Notes: generated by a model not told the origin, from the sequence alone. A DNA stretch of 64,000 nucleotides from Lentzea guizhouensis (GCF_001701025.1 NZ_CP016793.1:9610001-9674000); one strand, 5' to 3'; numbered from the stretch's first letter, positions 18,155 to 27,735 are shown. Made by a program: numbers and translations.

Positions 18155-21100
18155 ATGCCGGAACCGGAGGTGCGCAACGAGTCCTCCGGCGACGCGCACA
18201 TCGTCATCCAGGCCCGTGACATCCACGGCGACATCAACCTGGTGACCGGCACCCCGGTCCGCACCCGCTACCGCGAACAGGTCCGCCGCATCGCACCACC
18301 GAGTCTGCTGGACCGCTCGGCCGAACTCGCCGAACTCGCCGCTTTCTGCGCGACGGGCTCCAGCACCTACTCGTGGTGGCGAGCTCCGGCTTGGTCCGGC
18401 AAGTCAGCCCTGATGTCGACGTTCGTCCTCAACGCACCCCCCGGTGTCCGCGTCGTCTCGTTCTTCGTGACCGCCCGCTGGTCGAGCCAGAACGACCGCG
18501 CCGCCTTCATCGACAACGTCACCGAACAACTCCTCGCGCTCCTGGGCGAGTCCCTGCCACCTCTGCTCACCGAGTCGACCCGTGAAACCCACCTCCTCGG
18601 CCTGCTGGAGGACACCGCCACTGCTTGTCAGTCCCGCGGCGAACGCCTCGTGCTGCTCGTCGACGGCCTGGACGAGGACCGCGGCGTCCACCCAGGCCCG
18701 GACTCGCACAGCATCGCGGCCCTGCTCCCCGCCTCGCCTCCCGCGGGTCTTCGGGTCGTCGTGGCCGGTCGTCCGAACCCACCGATCCCGGCCGACGTCC
18801 CGCAGGACCACCCGTTGCGCGATCCCGCGATCATCCGGTCCCTCGCTCCGTCCCCTGCCGCACAGGCGATTCGCGTCGAGATGGAACGGGAGCTCAAGAA
18901 CCTGCTGCACGCCTCGCCCGCCGAACAGGACCTGCTCGGGCTGGTCGCCGTGGCCGGTGGTGGTCTGTCCGCCGCAGACCTGACGTCGTTGACCGGCCTG
19001 TCGCCGTACCAGGTCGCGGACTCCCTCCGGACGGTGACCGGACGCAGTTTCTCCGAACGCGACGGCCACTTCCAGCCGGGCCGCGTCTACGTTCTGGGCC
19101 ACGAAGAACTCCAGGCCACCGCGCTGGAGATGCTCGGCCAAGCCCGGTTGACCGGTTACCGCAATCGCTTGCACGCCTGGGCCGACGAGCACCGCGCCCA
19201 AGGCTGGCCGGCCACCACGCCTGAGTATCTGCTCCGCGGCTACTACGCACTGCTGTCGGCGAACGACGACATCACCCGAATGGTCTCGTGCGCAACGGAT
19301 CCCGCCCGCCATGAACGCCTGCTCGCCGCGGCCGGTGGGGACGCTGCAGCGCTCGCCGAGATCACCACCGCCTTCGACGTCATCGCCTCCAACGCACATC
19401 CCGACCTGACAACCCTCGCCCGCCTCGCCGTGCACCGCGACCACCTGACCGAACGCAACCGCGGCATCCCCGCCGGCCTGCCCGCCGTGTGGGCGGTGCT
19501 CGGCCACGTGAACCGGGCCGAGGCCGTCGCTCGCTCGATCCAGGACCCCGGAACCCGAATCGCGGCGTTGGCGGCCGTGGCCACCGCTGTGGCCGAAGCA
19601 GGCGATCACGATCGGGCCGACGCGCTGCTGGACCAAGCCGTCGACGTCCACCACGCAGGCAACCAGTCGGCCTGGGCCTCGGCTGCCCTGGTCGACGCAC
19701 TGGCCGACCGCGGGGACCTGCGCCGAGCCGAACCCATCGCGCGCTCCATCAGGGACCCGCGGTTCCATGCGACGGCGCTGGTCAGGGTGGCCGCATTGGC
19801 TGGTGATCGCACTGCCGAACTCGTGGTTCTCGCCGAAGCAGACGCCTTTGCCGTCTTCGACGCCCACGAACGGGACGGCATGCTGACGTCCGTCGCGACA
19901 GCTGCCGCACACATCGGTCAGCTGAGCCGGGCCGAGGCGGTCGCGCGGAACGTCAGCCACTCCTACCGCCAGATGCTGACCTTGCTGACGGTGGCGACAG
20001 CTGCCGCCGAAGCAGGCGAGACCGCCTTGGCCGAGACGATCGTGCGCGGCATCCCCCGGTCCGTCCTCCGGATGGGGCCGCTGACGCCGCAGTTCCTGGA
20101 CCTGGTCACGGCGATCGCCCGCGGTGACAACGATCTCGGCCGCGCCACTGGAATCGTGCGGAGCTTCCTCCACTCCTCCGAGCAGATTCCAGCGCTGGTC
20201 TCGGCCGTGGCAGCCACCGGCGACATCGACCGAGCCGAACGGATCGCCGCGACCGGCACCGACCCCGAGGAACGGAACCGCGCGCTGGCAGCCCTGATCA
20301 GGCCGGTCGCGGTCGCCGGAGACCTGGACCGGGCCGAACGGATCGCCGACACGATCACCGAACCCGAACTGCGGCGACGGACCGTGGTCACGGCGGTCGC
20401 GCTGGCCGGCCACGCCGATCTCGACGATGTCGAAGCAGCTCTCGACGGCACGCTCGAGCCCGTGCACCTGACGCGCGTCCTGGCGACCGTGGCGAGGACA
20501 GCAGCCCAGCTCGGTCGCGCCACGCTGGCTGACGAGTTCCTCGACCGTGCCGAGACATCGGCACTCACCGTGGCAGCCGAACAGCGAGCGGAAGCGTTCG
20601 CGCGGGTGGCTCATGCGGCCGCGTTCACCGGCGACCCGATCCGGGCTACCACGTTGCTCGACCGCGCCGAATCGATGGCCCGCAGCATCATCAGACCCGG
20701 CGAACACCTGGGGGCGCTGCTGGCGTCGACAGCTGGGGCGGCGACGAGGGCAGGTGATCTGGACCGGGCCACGGCTGTCGCCCGCACCATCGGGAGACGG
20801 AGCACACGGGTTCAGGCCTTGACGGCAATCGCCGAGAAGGCCGCCGAGAAAGGTGACCTGGACCGCGCCGTGGACATCACCTCCCTCCTCGACAGGCTTC
20901 GCGGGCGCGCGCTGCCCAAGACCCTGCTGCACTTGTTGCACTACGGCTTGGCCGAGATCCGCTTCCACCTCGACGAACGCGCCAAGGCCCTGCACGCGGT
21001 GGTGACAGCCGCTGCGCGAGCAGGCGCACTAAGCGATGCCGAAACGATCGCCCGCACTCTCGGAGACACCAGCGCCGAGAACTGGCTCCTGCTGACGATC

Positions 21101-22009
21101 ACCGAGATCGCGGCCCGCAACAGGAAGGTGGACAGCGCTGAAGTCATCGCCCGCCTGATGTCCGGTCGTGGACTGCAACGAGTGTGGGCGCTCGCCCTCG
21201 CGGCCAGTGCAGCAGCGAGCAACGGCGATCGGACACGTGCGGGCATTCTGTTCGATCATGCCGAGTCGACCATCCGAGACATGCACGACTCCGACGCGAA
21301 GTTGTCAATGACGGCGAAGGTTGCCGAGCTGGCGGCCGGCTGCGGCGACGTGCACCGTGCGCAGCGGATCGCCGACCAGATCGCACCCATCACCGCGATC
21401 ATGACTTCGGCGTCTCCGATCGAATTGGCCGACCACGGGTTGGCCGGGTCCGTTCTGGCCAACGCCGGCCACCGATATCCTTCCGCCCGCGTGATGGCGG
21501 CGTTGGCGAAGGCAGCCGCCGGCGCCGGCGACATCGACCGCGCCGCCTGGTACCTCGACCGCGCGAAACGCATCGCTGCGACTGCGCCGGACCCGCTCGA
21601 GCGGGTCTTCGCTCAGGCGTGGACGGCCGCGACAGCCGCCGAGATCGGAGACCTGCCCAGCGCGAACGCACTTCTCGACCGGGCCGAGGGCGGCGCTCGC
21701 TCGCTTGCCGGCCCAGGTGACCAGGAGCAAGCGCTGTGGGCGGTGGCCGAGGTGGTGAGCGACCGTGGAGACCTCGACCGTGCCGAGGGTGTGCTGGGCA
21801 AGATCATAGACCCGAACCGCCGGGCCCGAGCATTGCTGCGGTTCGCAGCCGACCCCGCGCGGCGCCGAGCGAGCACCGTCGCCAAGGCGTTGCAGCTCGG
21901 CCACTGGACCCAAGCAGCCGAACTGCTCACCGAGATGGAGCCGGACGCGCTCGCAGCCCTCACCGAGGAGCTGGAGAAGATCAGAGCAGCCGGGTCACGT
22001 ACGGCATGA
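18155..22009 (+). CDS. Large STAND-type NTPase with C-terminal TPR-like repeats
   Basis: A 1,284-aa protein. The N-terminus carries a short DAHIVIQARDIHGDINL element found at the front of actinobacterial signalling NTPases. The P-loop is APAWSGKS (77-84), with Ala instead of the first Gly of GxxxxGKS, and Walker B is RLVLLVDGLDED (164-175). A winged-helix-like part follows (LLGLVAVAGGGLSAADLTSL). From about residue 430 to the end there are many degenerate units of about 35-40 residues, with the pattern AxxxARSIxDPxxRxxAL and AxAxGDxDRA. Such proteins are thought to act as scaffolds or sensors in conflict and defence signalling. No effector domain or partner gene is recognisable here. The 3' end overlaps the convergent NlpC/P60 gene by 29 bp. 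Confidence 0.85.
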   Translation: MPEPEVRNESSGDAHIVIQARDIHGDINLVTGTPVRTRYREQVRRIAPPSLLDRSAELAELAAFCATGSSTYSWWRAPAWSGKSALMSTFVLNAPPGVRVVSFFVTARWSSQNDRAAFIDNVTEQLLALLGESLPPLLTESTRETHLLGLLEDTATACQSRGERLVLLVDGLDEDRGVHPGPDSHSIAALLPASPPAGLRVVVAGRPNPPIPADVPQDHPLRDPAIIRSLAPSPAAQAIRVEMERELKNLLHASPAEQDLLGLVAVAGGGLSAADLTSLTGLSPYQVADSLRTVTGRSFSERDGHFQPGRVYVLGHEELQATALEMLGQARLTGYRNRLHAWADEHRAQGWPATTPEYLLRGYYALLSANDDITRMVSCATDPARHERLLAAAGGDAAALAEITTAFDVIASNAHPDLTTLARLAVHRDHLTERNRGIPAGLPAVWAVLGHVNRAEAVARSIQDPGTRIAALAAVATAVAEAGDHDRADALLDQAVDVHHAGNQSAWASAALVDALADRGDLRRAEPIARSIRDPRFHATALVRVAALAGDRTAELVVLAEADAFAVFDAHERDGMLTSVATAAAHIGQLSRAEAVARNVSHSYRQMLTLLTVATAAAEAGETALAETIVRGIPRSVLRMGPLTPQFLDLVTAIARGDNDLGRATGIVRSFLHSSEQIPALVSAVAATGDIDRAERIAATGTDPEERNRALAALIRPVAVAGDLDRAERIADTITEPELRRRTVVTAVALAGHADLDDVEAALDGTLEPVHLTRVLATVARTAAQLGRATLADEFLDRAETSALTVAAEQRAEAFARVAHAAAFTGDPIRATTLLDRAESMARSIIRPGEHLGALLASTAGAATRAGDLDRATAVARTIGRRSTRVQALTAIAEKAAEKGDLDRAVDITSLLDRLRGRALPKTLLHLLHYGLAEIRFHLDERAKALHAVVTAAARAGALSDAETIARTLGDTSAENWLLLTITEIAARNRKVDSAEVIARLMSGRGLQRVWALALAASAAASNGDRTRAGILFDHAESTIRDMHDSDAKLSMTAKVAELAAGCGDVHRAQRIADQIAPITAIMTSASPIELADHGLAGSVLANAGHRYPSARVMAALAKAAAGAGDIDRAAWYLDRAKRIAATAPDPLERVFAQAWTAATAAEIGDLPSANALLDRAEGGARSLAGPGDQEQALWAVAEVVSDRGDLDRAEGVLGKIIDPNRRARALLRFAADPARRRASTVAKALQLGHWTQAAELLTEMEPDALAALTEELEKIRAAGSRTA

Positions 22010-23282
22010 TCCCGCCATACCTCACCGGCGAAATCCGCACCACAGCACCGGAATGCGGCGCCTCAACCATCATCCCGCCGCCGAGGTACAACGCCACGTG
22101 CGTGCCACCGCCGGGACCCCAGAAGATCATGTCCCCCGGCGCCATCTGCGACAACGGCACCTTACGCCCGGCGTTGTACTGATAGCCGCTGTAGTGCGGC
22201 AAATACACGCCCACGCCGGCGAAGGCGTACATCATCAGACCCGAGCAGTCGAAGCCGATTTTGCGGTAGTCGCCGAAGGAGTCGGCGACGCCGCCGTCGC
22301 GCACGCCGTAGGTGGGGCCGTTGTAGTTGCCGCCGCCCCACGCGTAGATGACGCCGCGTTGGGCCAGTGCGCGGTTGATGACCGTTTGAACGCGGGAGCC
22401 CGAGGGGGCGGCAACAGCAGCAGCGGGGCGGCGTGGAGGAGCAGCGGGGGCGGCAGCGGCTGCGGCGGCGCGGCGGGCGTTTTCGTCCTCTTCGCGTTTC
22501 TTCGCGTCGAGCCACTGGTCGTATTGGCGGCGTTGGGCTTCGAGGCCCGTGACCTCGCCGCGGGCGGCGGCCAGTTCGCGTTCGACCGAGGACCTGTTGG
22601 CCTCCAGTTCGGCGGTGGCGGCGGACTGGGCCTGGTGGGCGGCGACGGCTTCTTGCTGGGCGGCTTCGGCTGTGCGTTTGGCCTCGTCGGCGGCGGCCTG
22701 CTTCTCCTCGGCCTTGCGCAGCGCGGCGCGGGCGGCGGAGTCGAGGTTGGCTGCGGTGCCCTGATCGCGGGTGACCTGGTCGAGGGCGTTCAACGAGGAC
22801 GCCGAGACCGCTTCGAGCATCTGGGCGCGGGCCAGGAGGTCCTCGGGGGACTTGGCGCCGAGGAAGGCGGAGAACGAACCGACCGTGCTGCCCTGGGCGT
22901 AGGAGGCGGCGGCGAACTCGTCGAGGGCGCGGCGGGAGTCCTCGACGGCGCGGTTGGCGGCGTCGGCCTGGGTGCGGGCGGCGGTGGCTTCGCGGCGGGC
23001 CGTTTCGGCGGCGGTGATGGCCGTCTCGAGGTCGACGCGGGCCTTGTTGGCGAGCTCGCGTTTGTAGGAGACCTGGTCGAGGAGCTCCTGGAGGCGGGCC
23101 TCCGCCTGGGTGAGGCGGCCGGTCAGCTCACCGACGCGCGCTGCCTTGGCGTCCGCCTCGGCGCGCGTGGCGGAGATCTCCGCGTCGCTCGGGTTCGGCG
23201 GCGGCGCGGGAACGGCGGCGGCCGTCCCCGTGAGGACGGCCGTCATCAGCACCGCCGCTGCGGCGGAGAGTCGTGTCAACAC
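21981..23282 (-). CDS. Secreted NlpC/P60 peptidoglycan endopeptidase with coiled-coil (RipA-like)
   Basis: A 433-aa exported protein. It has a signal peptide cleaved near TAAAVPAPPP, a long Ala/Glu-rich coiled coil (about 40-270), a Pro/Ala linker and a C-terminal NlpC/P60 domain. Catalytic residues are Cys in GFDCSGL (about 345), His in THVALYLGG and a further polar site near EAPHSG. It would cleave D-Glu-mDAP cross-links at septa; the coiled coil usually regulates activity. A good ribosome site (AGGAGGTGAT) precedes the start. In mycobacteria ripA/ripB lie between acn and moxR1, and this gene takes that relative place. Confidence 0.9.
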   Translation of the reverse strand: MLTRLSAAAAVLMTAVLTGTAAAVPAPPPNPSDAEISATRAEADAKAARVGELTGRLTQAEARLQELLDQVSYKRELANKARVDLETAITAAETARREATAARTQADAANRAVEDSRRALDEFAAASYAQGSTVGSFSAFLGAKSPEDLLARAQMLEAVSASSLNALDQVTRDQGTAANLDSAARAALRKAEEKQAAADEAKRTAEAAQQEAVAAHQAQSAATAELEANRSSVERELAAARGEVTGLEAQRRQYDQWLDAKKREEDENARRAAAAAAAPAAPPRRPAAAVAAPSGSRVQTVINRALAQRGVIYAWGGGNYNGPTYGVRDGGVADSFGDYRKIGFDCSGLMMYAFAGVGVYLPHYSGYQYNAGRKVPLSQMAPGDMIFWGPGGGTHVALYLGGGMMVEAPHSGAVVRISPVRYGGIMPYVTRLL

Positions 23283-23416
23283 CGGACATCACCTCCTACC
23301 GCATTAGACCAACCAGACCCGTCCGGCGCATCCGGAGCTCACGCACCGTCAGCCACACGTGTCACAGTGGAACACGTGATCGGTCCATTTGGGACGATCG
23401 GAGGAGTGGCGTGTCG

Positions 23417-24931
23417 TCAGTTGACGCCGCGGTCCCGGCCGGCCCAGTAGGGCTCGCGGAGCTTGAACTTCTGGATCTTGCCGGTGGCCGTGCGCGGGAT
23501 CGCGTCGCGGAACTCGACGGACGTCGGCGCCTTGTAGCCGGCGAGGCGCTCCTTGCAGTGCTTGATCAGCTCCGCCTCGGTGACCTCGCCGGAGCGGACG
23601 ACCAGCGCCTTGATCGTTTCACCCCACTTCTCGTCCGGCACGCCGATCACGGCGACCTCGGCGACGGCCGGGTGGGAGAACAGGCAGTCCTCGACCTCGA
23701 TCGACGACACGTTCTCGCCGCCGGTGATGATCACGTCCTTCTTGCGGTCGGAGATCGTCAGGTGGCCGTCGTCGTCGAAGTGGCCGCCGTCGCCGGTGTG
23801 GAACCAGCCGTCCTCGATGGCGGCGGAGGTGGCGTCCGGGTTCTCCCAGTAGCCCTCCATGACCACATTGGACCGTGCCAGCACCTCGCCGGTGTCGGAG
23901 ATCCGCAGCTGCGCGCCCAGCGCGGGAGCACCCGCCCGCGACTGCTTGCGGGCCTTCTCCTCGCCCTCCGGACCGGGCTGAGCGCGGTTGAACGTCAGCA
24001 GCGGCGCCGTCTCGGTCAGGCCGTAGATCTGCAGGAACTCCCAGCCGAGCTCCTCGGTCACCCGCTGGATCGTGCGCGAGGGCGGCGGCGCTCCGGCGCA
24101 CACGATCCGCACGCGGTCACGACCGGGGATCTCGCCGTCCCACGACGCCGCCGCGTCCAGCACCGCGTTCCACACGGCCGGTGCGCCGCACATCAGCGTG
24201 ACGCCGTGGTCGCGGACCCGGCGCAGGATCTCGGCGCCGTCCACCTTGCGCAGCACCACTTGCGGCACACCCAGGCCGGCGAGCCCGAACGGCATGCCCC
24301 AGCCGTTGCAGTGGAACATCGGCAGCACGTGCATGTACACGTCGCCTTCCCACGCGCGTGTATGCATGGCGAACGTGACCGCGTTCAACCAAATGTTGCG
24401 GTGCGTCAGCTGTACGCCCTTGGGGCGCGCGGTGGTGCCGGAGGTGTAGTTGATCGTGGCGGTCGCATCCTCCGAGGGCGCGCTCCACGGCCGTGGCTCC
24501 ACATCGAACCGCAGCAACGACTCCGACTCCTCGCCGAACGTGAACCGGTGCCGTGCCGTCACGTCGTCCAACGAGAGTTCGGGGTCGACGAACAGCACCG
24601 ACGCGCCGCTGTGCTCGACGATGTACTTGACCTCGTCCGGACGCAGGCGGAAGTTCACCGGCACGCAGATCCGCCCGCTGCCCGGCACCGCGTGCAGCAG
24701 CTCCAGCAGGCGCGCGGAGTTGTGGCTGACGACGGCGACGCGTTCGCCCTCGCCGACACCCAACGCGTCGAGTCCGGCCTGCCACGCGCGCACACGGGTC
24801 GCCATCTGGGCGTACGTCGTCGTCTCCACCGGTGTGGCCGGCTGGTCGGGCTCGTCGATGGTCGCCGTCGTGGCCCCGAACGCGAACGACGCCCGGTCCA
24901 GGAAGTCCGTCGTGATCAGCGGTACGCGCAT
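23417..24931 (-). CDS. Acyl-CoA synthetase (AMP-dependent, fatty-acid type)
   Basis: A 504-aa ANL-superfamily ligase that activates a carboxylic acid as acyl-AMP and then acyl-CoA. The A3 motif is YTSGTTARPKG; others are YGLTETAPLL, GYWENPDAT, GWFHTGDGG, RKKDVIITGGENVSS and the catalytic Lys in RTATGKIQKFKL. Length is normal. The acid is probably medium to long chain by family resemblance but could be aromatic. It is 10 bp downstream of the sirtuin gene on the same strand; sirtuins of this type can deacylate acyl-CoA synthetases, so the pairing may be regulatory. Confidence 0.9.
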   Translation of the reverse strand: MRVPLITTDFLDRASFAFGATTATIDEPDQPATPVETTTYAQMATRVRAWQAGLDALGVGEGERVAVVSHNSARLLELLHAVPGSGRICVPVNFRLRPDEVKYIVEHSGASVLFVDPELSLDDVTARHRFTFGEESESLLRFDVEPRPWSAPSEDATATINYTSGTTARPKGVQLTHRNIWLNAVTFAMHTRAWEGDVYMHVLPMFHCNGWGMPFGLAGLGVPQVVLRKVDGAEILRRVRDHGVTLMCGAPAVWNAVLDAAASWDGEIPGRDRVRIVCAGAPPPSRTIQRVTEELGWEFLQIYGLTETAPLLTFNRAQPGPEGEEKARKQSRAGAPALGAQLRISDTGEVLARSNVVMEGYWENPDATSAAIEDGWFHTGDGGHFDDDGHLTISDRKKDVIITGGENVSSIEVEDCLFSHPAVAEVAVIGVPDEKWGETIKALVVRSGEVTEAELIKHCKERLAGYKAPTSVEFRDAIPRTATGKIQKFKLREPYWAGRDRGVN

Positions 24932-24941
24932 GCTCCCGACC

Positions 24942-25751
24942 CTACGACCAGGTGCTCGGATCTCCCCAGGACGAAAATCGGCCTCCCCCGGATGGGGGAA
25001 CGGAGCTGAGGTCGGGCAACACCTCGCCGACCGGTTCGTGCACGACGACAGCCGCGAGAGAGTCGTACGGCGTCGGCTCGTTGTTGCAGATGACGACCTG
25101 AGCGCCGGCCTTCGCCGCGAGCGCCACGAGACCTGCCGCGGGCTGCACGGACAACGACGTGCCCGCCACCAGCAGCAGGTCGCAGTCCAACGCCGCCAGC
25201 CGGGCCCGGCGCAGCACCTCGCCGTCGAGCTCCTGGCCGAACGAGATCGTGGCGGACTTGAGGATCCCGCCGCAGCGCACGCAGGCCGGTTCGTCCTCGC
25301 CCTCGGCCACGCGCTTCAACGCATCGCGCATCGGACCGGTCGCGCCGCAGTCCAGGCAGACCGTCGCGTGCAGCGTGCCGTGCAGCTCCAGCACCCGGTG
25401 CGGGTCGGAGCCGGCTTTCTGGTGCAGGCCGTCGATGTTCTGCGTGACCACGGTGCGCAACCGCCCGGACCGTTCCAGTTCCACCAGCGCCCGGTGCGCC
25501 GCGTTCGGCTTGGCCGTCCACACGGGATGGTCGAGCCGGGACCGCCAGGTCTCCCTGCGCACCTCGGCGTCGGCGAGGTAGGTGGAGAAGGTGGCACCAC
25601 GTCCGGCATCCGCGTCGCGCGTCCACAGGCCGTCCGGGCCGCGGAAGTCGGGAATGCCCGAGTCGGTGGAGACCCCGGCGCCGGTCAGCACCGTGATCCG
25701 GTGGGCGGACGCGACCAGCGCCCGTGCCGCTGTGCACGCGTCGGAGGCCAT
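24942..25751 (-). CDS. cobB: Sir2-family NAD-dependent protein deacylase
   Basis: A 269-aa sirtuin. NAD-binding motif GAGVSTDSGIPDFRG (about 24-38), TQNIDGLHQKAG, catalytic His in ELHGTLH, zinc cysteines CLDCG and CVRCGG, and the C-terminal VAGTSLSVQPAAGL and ICNNEPTPYD segments. It lies just upstream of an acyl-CoA synthetase whose catalytic Lys is a plausible target, as known for acetyl-CoA synthetase in other bacteria; that link is inference. Confidence 0.93.
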   Translation of the reverse strand: MASDACTAARALVASAHRITVLTGAGVSTDSGIPDFRGPDGLWTRDADAGRGATFSTYLADAEVRRETWRSRLDHPVWTAKPNAAHRALVELERSGRLRTVVTQNIDGLHQKAGSDPHRVLELHGTLHATVCLDCGATGPMRDALKRVAEGEDEPACVRCGGILKSATISFGQELDGEVLRRARLAALDCDLLLVAGTSLSVQPAAGLVALAAKAGAQVVICNNEPTPYDSLAAVVVHEPVGEVLPDLSSVPPSGGGRFSSWGDPSTWS

Positions 25752-25768
25752 CGGTTCACACTAGTCCC

Positions 25769-26233
25769 GTGCGCAGCGCTGTGGGAGCCGCGATCGCGGC
25801 AGTGGGCTTGGTCACTCAGATCACCGGGACGTTCTTGCCGTGGCTGAAGTCGGGATCGACCACGAGGGACAGTTACCAGGTGCTCTCGCTGCGTGATCTC
25901 GCCGGGTTGGACGGGGTGGCGGGCGGTGTGGTGACCGGTGTCTGGGTGGGTCTGACGCCGTTGGCGATGGTCACGATCGCCCTCTACGTGATCCGTTTTC
26001 GTCGAATTGCCGCATGCGTGGCGCTTCTCTTTGGCACGATCGGTGGAACCGTGGCCCTGGTTGCCGCGGTCCAAGGGGATAACAAGGGTGCGTTGGTCGG
26101 CATCAGCACGACCGGACCCGTCGTGACCCTTGCCGGTGCCGTACTGACGATCGTGGGGGCGATCACGGTGCTCACCTCGAACAGGCGCAGCGCAGTGATG
26201 ACTTCAGGAGGGAACCGTGAGCTACCCCGGTAG
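25769..26233 (+). CDS. Membrane protein of unknown function
   Basis: A 154-aa protein (GTG 25769) with about four hydrophobic helices: near the N-terminus (AAIAAVGLVTQITGTFLPWL), around VTGVWVGLTPLAMVTIALYV, CVALLFGTIGGTVALVAAV, and VVTLAGAVLTIVGAITVL. A TFLPWL-S-G element like that of small actinobacterial membrane proteins follows the first helix. Its end overlaps the next gene by 17 bp, so the two are cotranslated. Confidence 0.75.
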   Translation: MRSAVGAAIAAVGLVTQITGTFLPWLKSGSTTRDSYQVLSLRDLAGLDGVAGGVVTGVWVGLTPLAMVTIALYVIRFRRIAACVALLFGTIGGTVALVAAVQGDNKGALVGISTTGPVVTLAGAVLTIVGAITVLTSNRRSAVMTSGGNRELPR

Positions 26234-27725
26234 CGGCGGACAGTGGCAGCCGCAGAACGACCCGTACGGCCAGCAGCCCCAGCAGGGCGGTCACCCCCAG
26301 CAGGGTGGTCACCCGCAGACCGGACCACAAGGTTTCCCCCAGCAGCCGCAGCAGGGTGGTTACCCGCAGACGGGGCCGCAGGGGTTCCCGCAGCAGGGCT
26401 ACCCGCAGACCCAGAACTTCCCGCAGCAGGGCTTCCCGCAGCAGGGGTACGAGCAGCAGCCCTACGGCTACGCGCCGATGGGTGGCGAGCCGCCGAAGAA
26501 GAAGCGCACCGGCCTGGTCATCACGGCCGTGGTCGCGGTGCTGCTGCTGATCGGCGGCGGTGTCACGTTCTTCGCGCTGCAGAAGGCCGACCCCGCGGCG
26601 AACGCGGGCAAGGACACGCCGGAGATCGCGGCGAAGAACCTGGTCGAGCAGCTCGGCAGCGGTGACGTCGTCGGCATCATGGCCTCGCTCGCGCCCGCCG
26701 AGGCCGCGCTGGCGAAGGACTACACGGACTCGACGACGAAGGAGCTGAAGCGTCTCGAGATCCTCAAGCCCGACGCCGACCCGAACAAGATGTCGGGCGT
26801 CGAGTTCAAGAGCGAGAACATCAAGTTCGACGAGGCGGCGGCCGAGAAGGTCAACGACCACCTCACGATCAACAAGCTGTCCGAGGGCAAGATCACCATC
26901 ACCTCGGACATCTCCAAGGTCCCGCTGACCGACAAGCTGATGGACGCCATCGGCGACAAGGTCAGCATGACCAAGTCGGAGACCAAGACCTACGACATCT
27001 CGGCCGAGGTCAAGAAGCGCGGCAAGCCGATCGGCATCGCCTCGGTCAAGGTCGGCGACAAGTGGTACCCGAGCGCCTTCTACACGATCGCCAACGCGGC
27101 CCTGGAGGAGGAGAAGCTGAAGTGGCCGGCCAAGGGCATCGCGCCGCAGGGCGCGGGCTCGGCGGAGGACGCGGCGAAGCAGCTGGTCAACGCTTCGCTG
27201 GACGGCGACATCGAGAAGGTCATCGCCACGCTGCCGCCGGACGAGGCCGGTGTGCTGCACGACCTCGGCCCGGTGCTGCTGGACGAGATCGGCACGGTGG
27301 GCAAGACCGGCGCCAAGCTGAACGCGCTGGAGACCGATGTGAAGGACGTGACCGGCGGCAAGCAGGTCACCGTCAAGAAGCTGTCGATCACCGCCGAGGG
27401 CGAGACCCTCACGATCACGCGTGAGGGCGACTGCTACACCGTCGACGTGCCGCAGCAGGGCGAGCAGAAGCTGTGCGCCGACGACGTGACCGAGCTGCTG
27501 CAGCAGCAGGCCGGCAGCAAGAACAAGATCCCGGCCGAGGCCCTCGAGGTCGTCGGGCGGGTCGCGACCTCGGTCATGAAGACCGGCGTCGGCGTGGTGT
27601 CCACCGAGGTCGACGGCAAGTGGTACGTCAGCCCGGTGCGCTCCTACTACGAGGTCCTGCTGACGCTGTTCCGCGGCTTCGAGCCGAAGGACGTGGACGC
27701 GCTGATCGAGCTCATGAAGAAGTAG
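26217..27725 (+). CDS. Membrane-anchored protein with Gln/Gly/Pro-rich N-terminus
   Basis: A 502-aa protein. Residues 1-85 are a low-complexity Gln/Gly/Pro/Tyr region with repeats like QQGGYPQTGPQGFPQ. A single membrane helix follows KKKR at about 98-120. The extracellular part has two related halves of about 180 residues, each starting with an A-K-x-L-V-x-x-L-x-x-G-D pattern (DTPEIAAKNLVEQLGSGD and SAEDAAKQLVNASLDGD), like lumazine-binding/DUF4878-type folds. The lone Cys pair (GDCYTV, KLCADD) is in the second half. GTG 26217 has GGAGGG 6-12 nt upstream. A hairpin terminator follows. Function unknown, probably an envelope protein. Confidence 0.8.
   Translation: MSYPGSGGQWQPQNDPYGQQPQQGGHPQQGGHPQTGPQGFPQQPQQGGYPQTGPQGFPQQGYPQTQNFPQQGFPQQGYEQQPYGYAPMGGEPPKKKRTGLVITAVVAVLLLIGGGVTFFALQKADPAANAGKDTPEIAAKNLVEQLGSGDVVGIMASLAPAEAALAKDYTDSTTKELKRLEILKPDADPNKMSGVEFKSENIKFDEAAAEKVNDHLTINKLSEGKITITSDISKVPLTDKLMDAIGDKVSMTKSETKTYDISAEVKKRGKPIGIASVKVGDKWYPSAFYTIANAALEEEKLKWPAKGIAPQGAGSAEDAAKQLVNASLDGDIEKVIATLPPDEAGVLHDLGPVLLDEIGTVGKTGAKLNALETDVKDVTGGKQVTVKKLSITAEGETLTITREGDCYTVDVPQQGEQKLCADDVTELLQQQAGSKNKIPAEALEVVGRVATSVMKTGVGVVSTEVDGKWYVSPVRSYYEVLLTLFRGFEPKDVDALIELMKK
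26270..26462 (+). repeat. Imperfect coding repeats in the Gln-rich region
   Basis: Units built from CAGCAGGGYGGTYACCCSCAG and ACSGGRCCRCARGGKTTCCC-like blocks recur 3-5 times with drift. They encode QQGGHPQ, QQGGYPQTGPQGFPQ and QQGFPQQGY peptides. This is typical of slippage-prone, disordered N-termini of actinobacterial membrane proteins. Confidence 0.75.
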
Positions 27726-27735
27726 TTCTCGCTGG

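Noticed and set aside
23283..23416. Cyclic-di-AMP (ydaO-type) riboswitch upstream of the NlpC/P60 gene
   Set aside because: The 134-bp leader is too short and I could not find the conserved core; only a ribosome site and ACACGTG-like dyads are visible.
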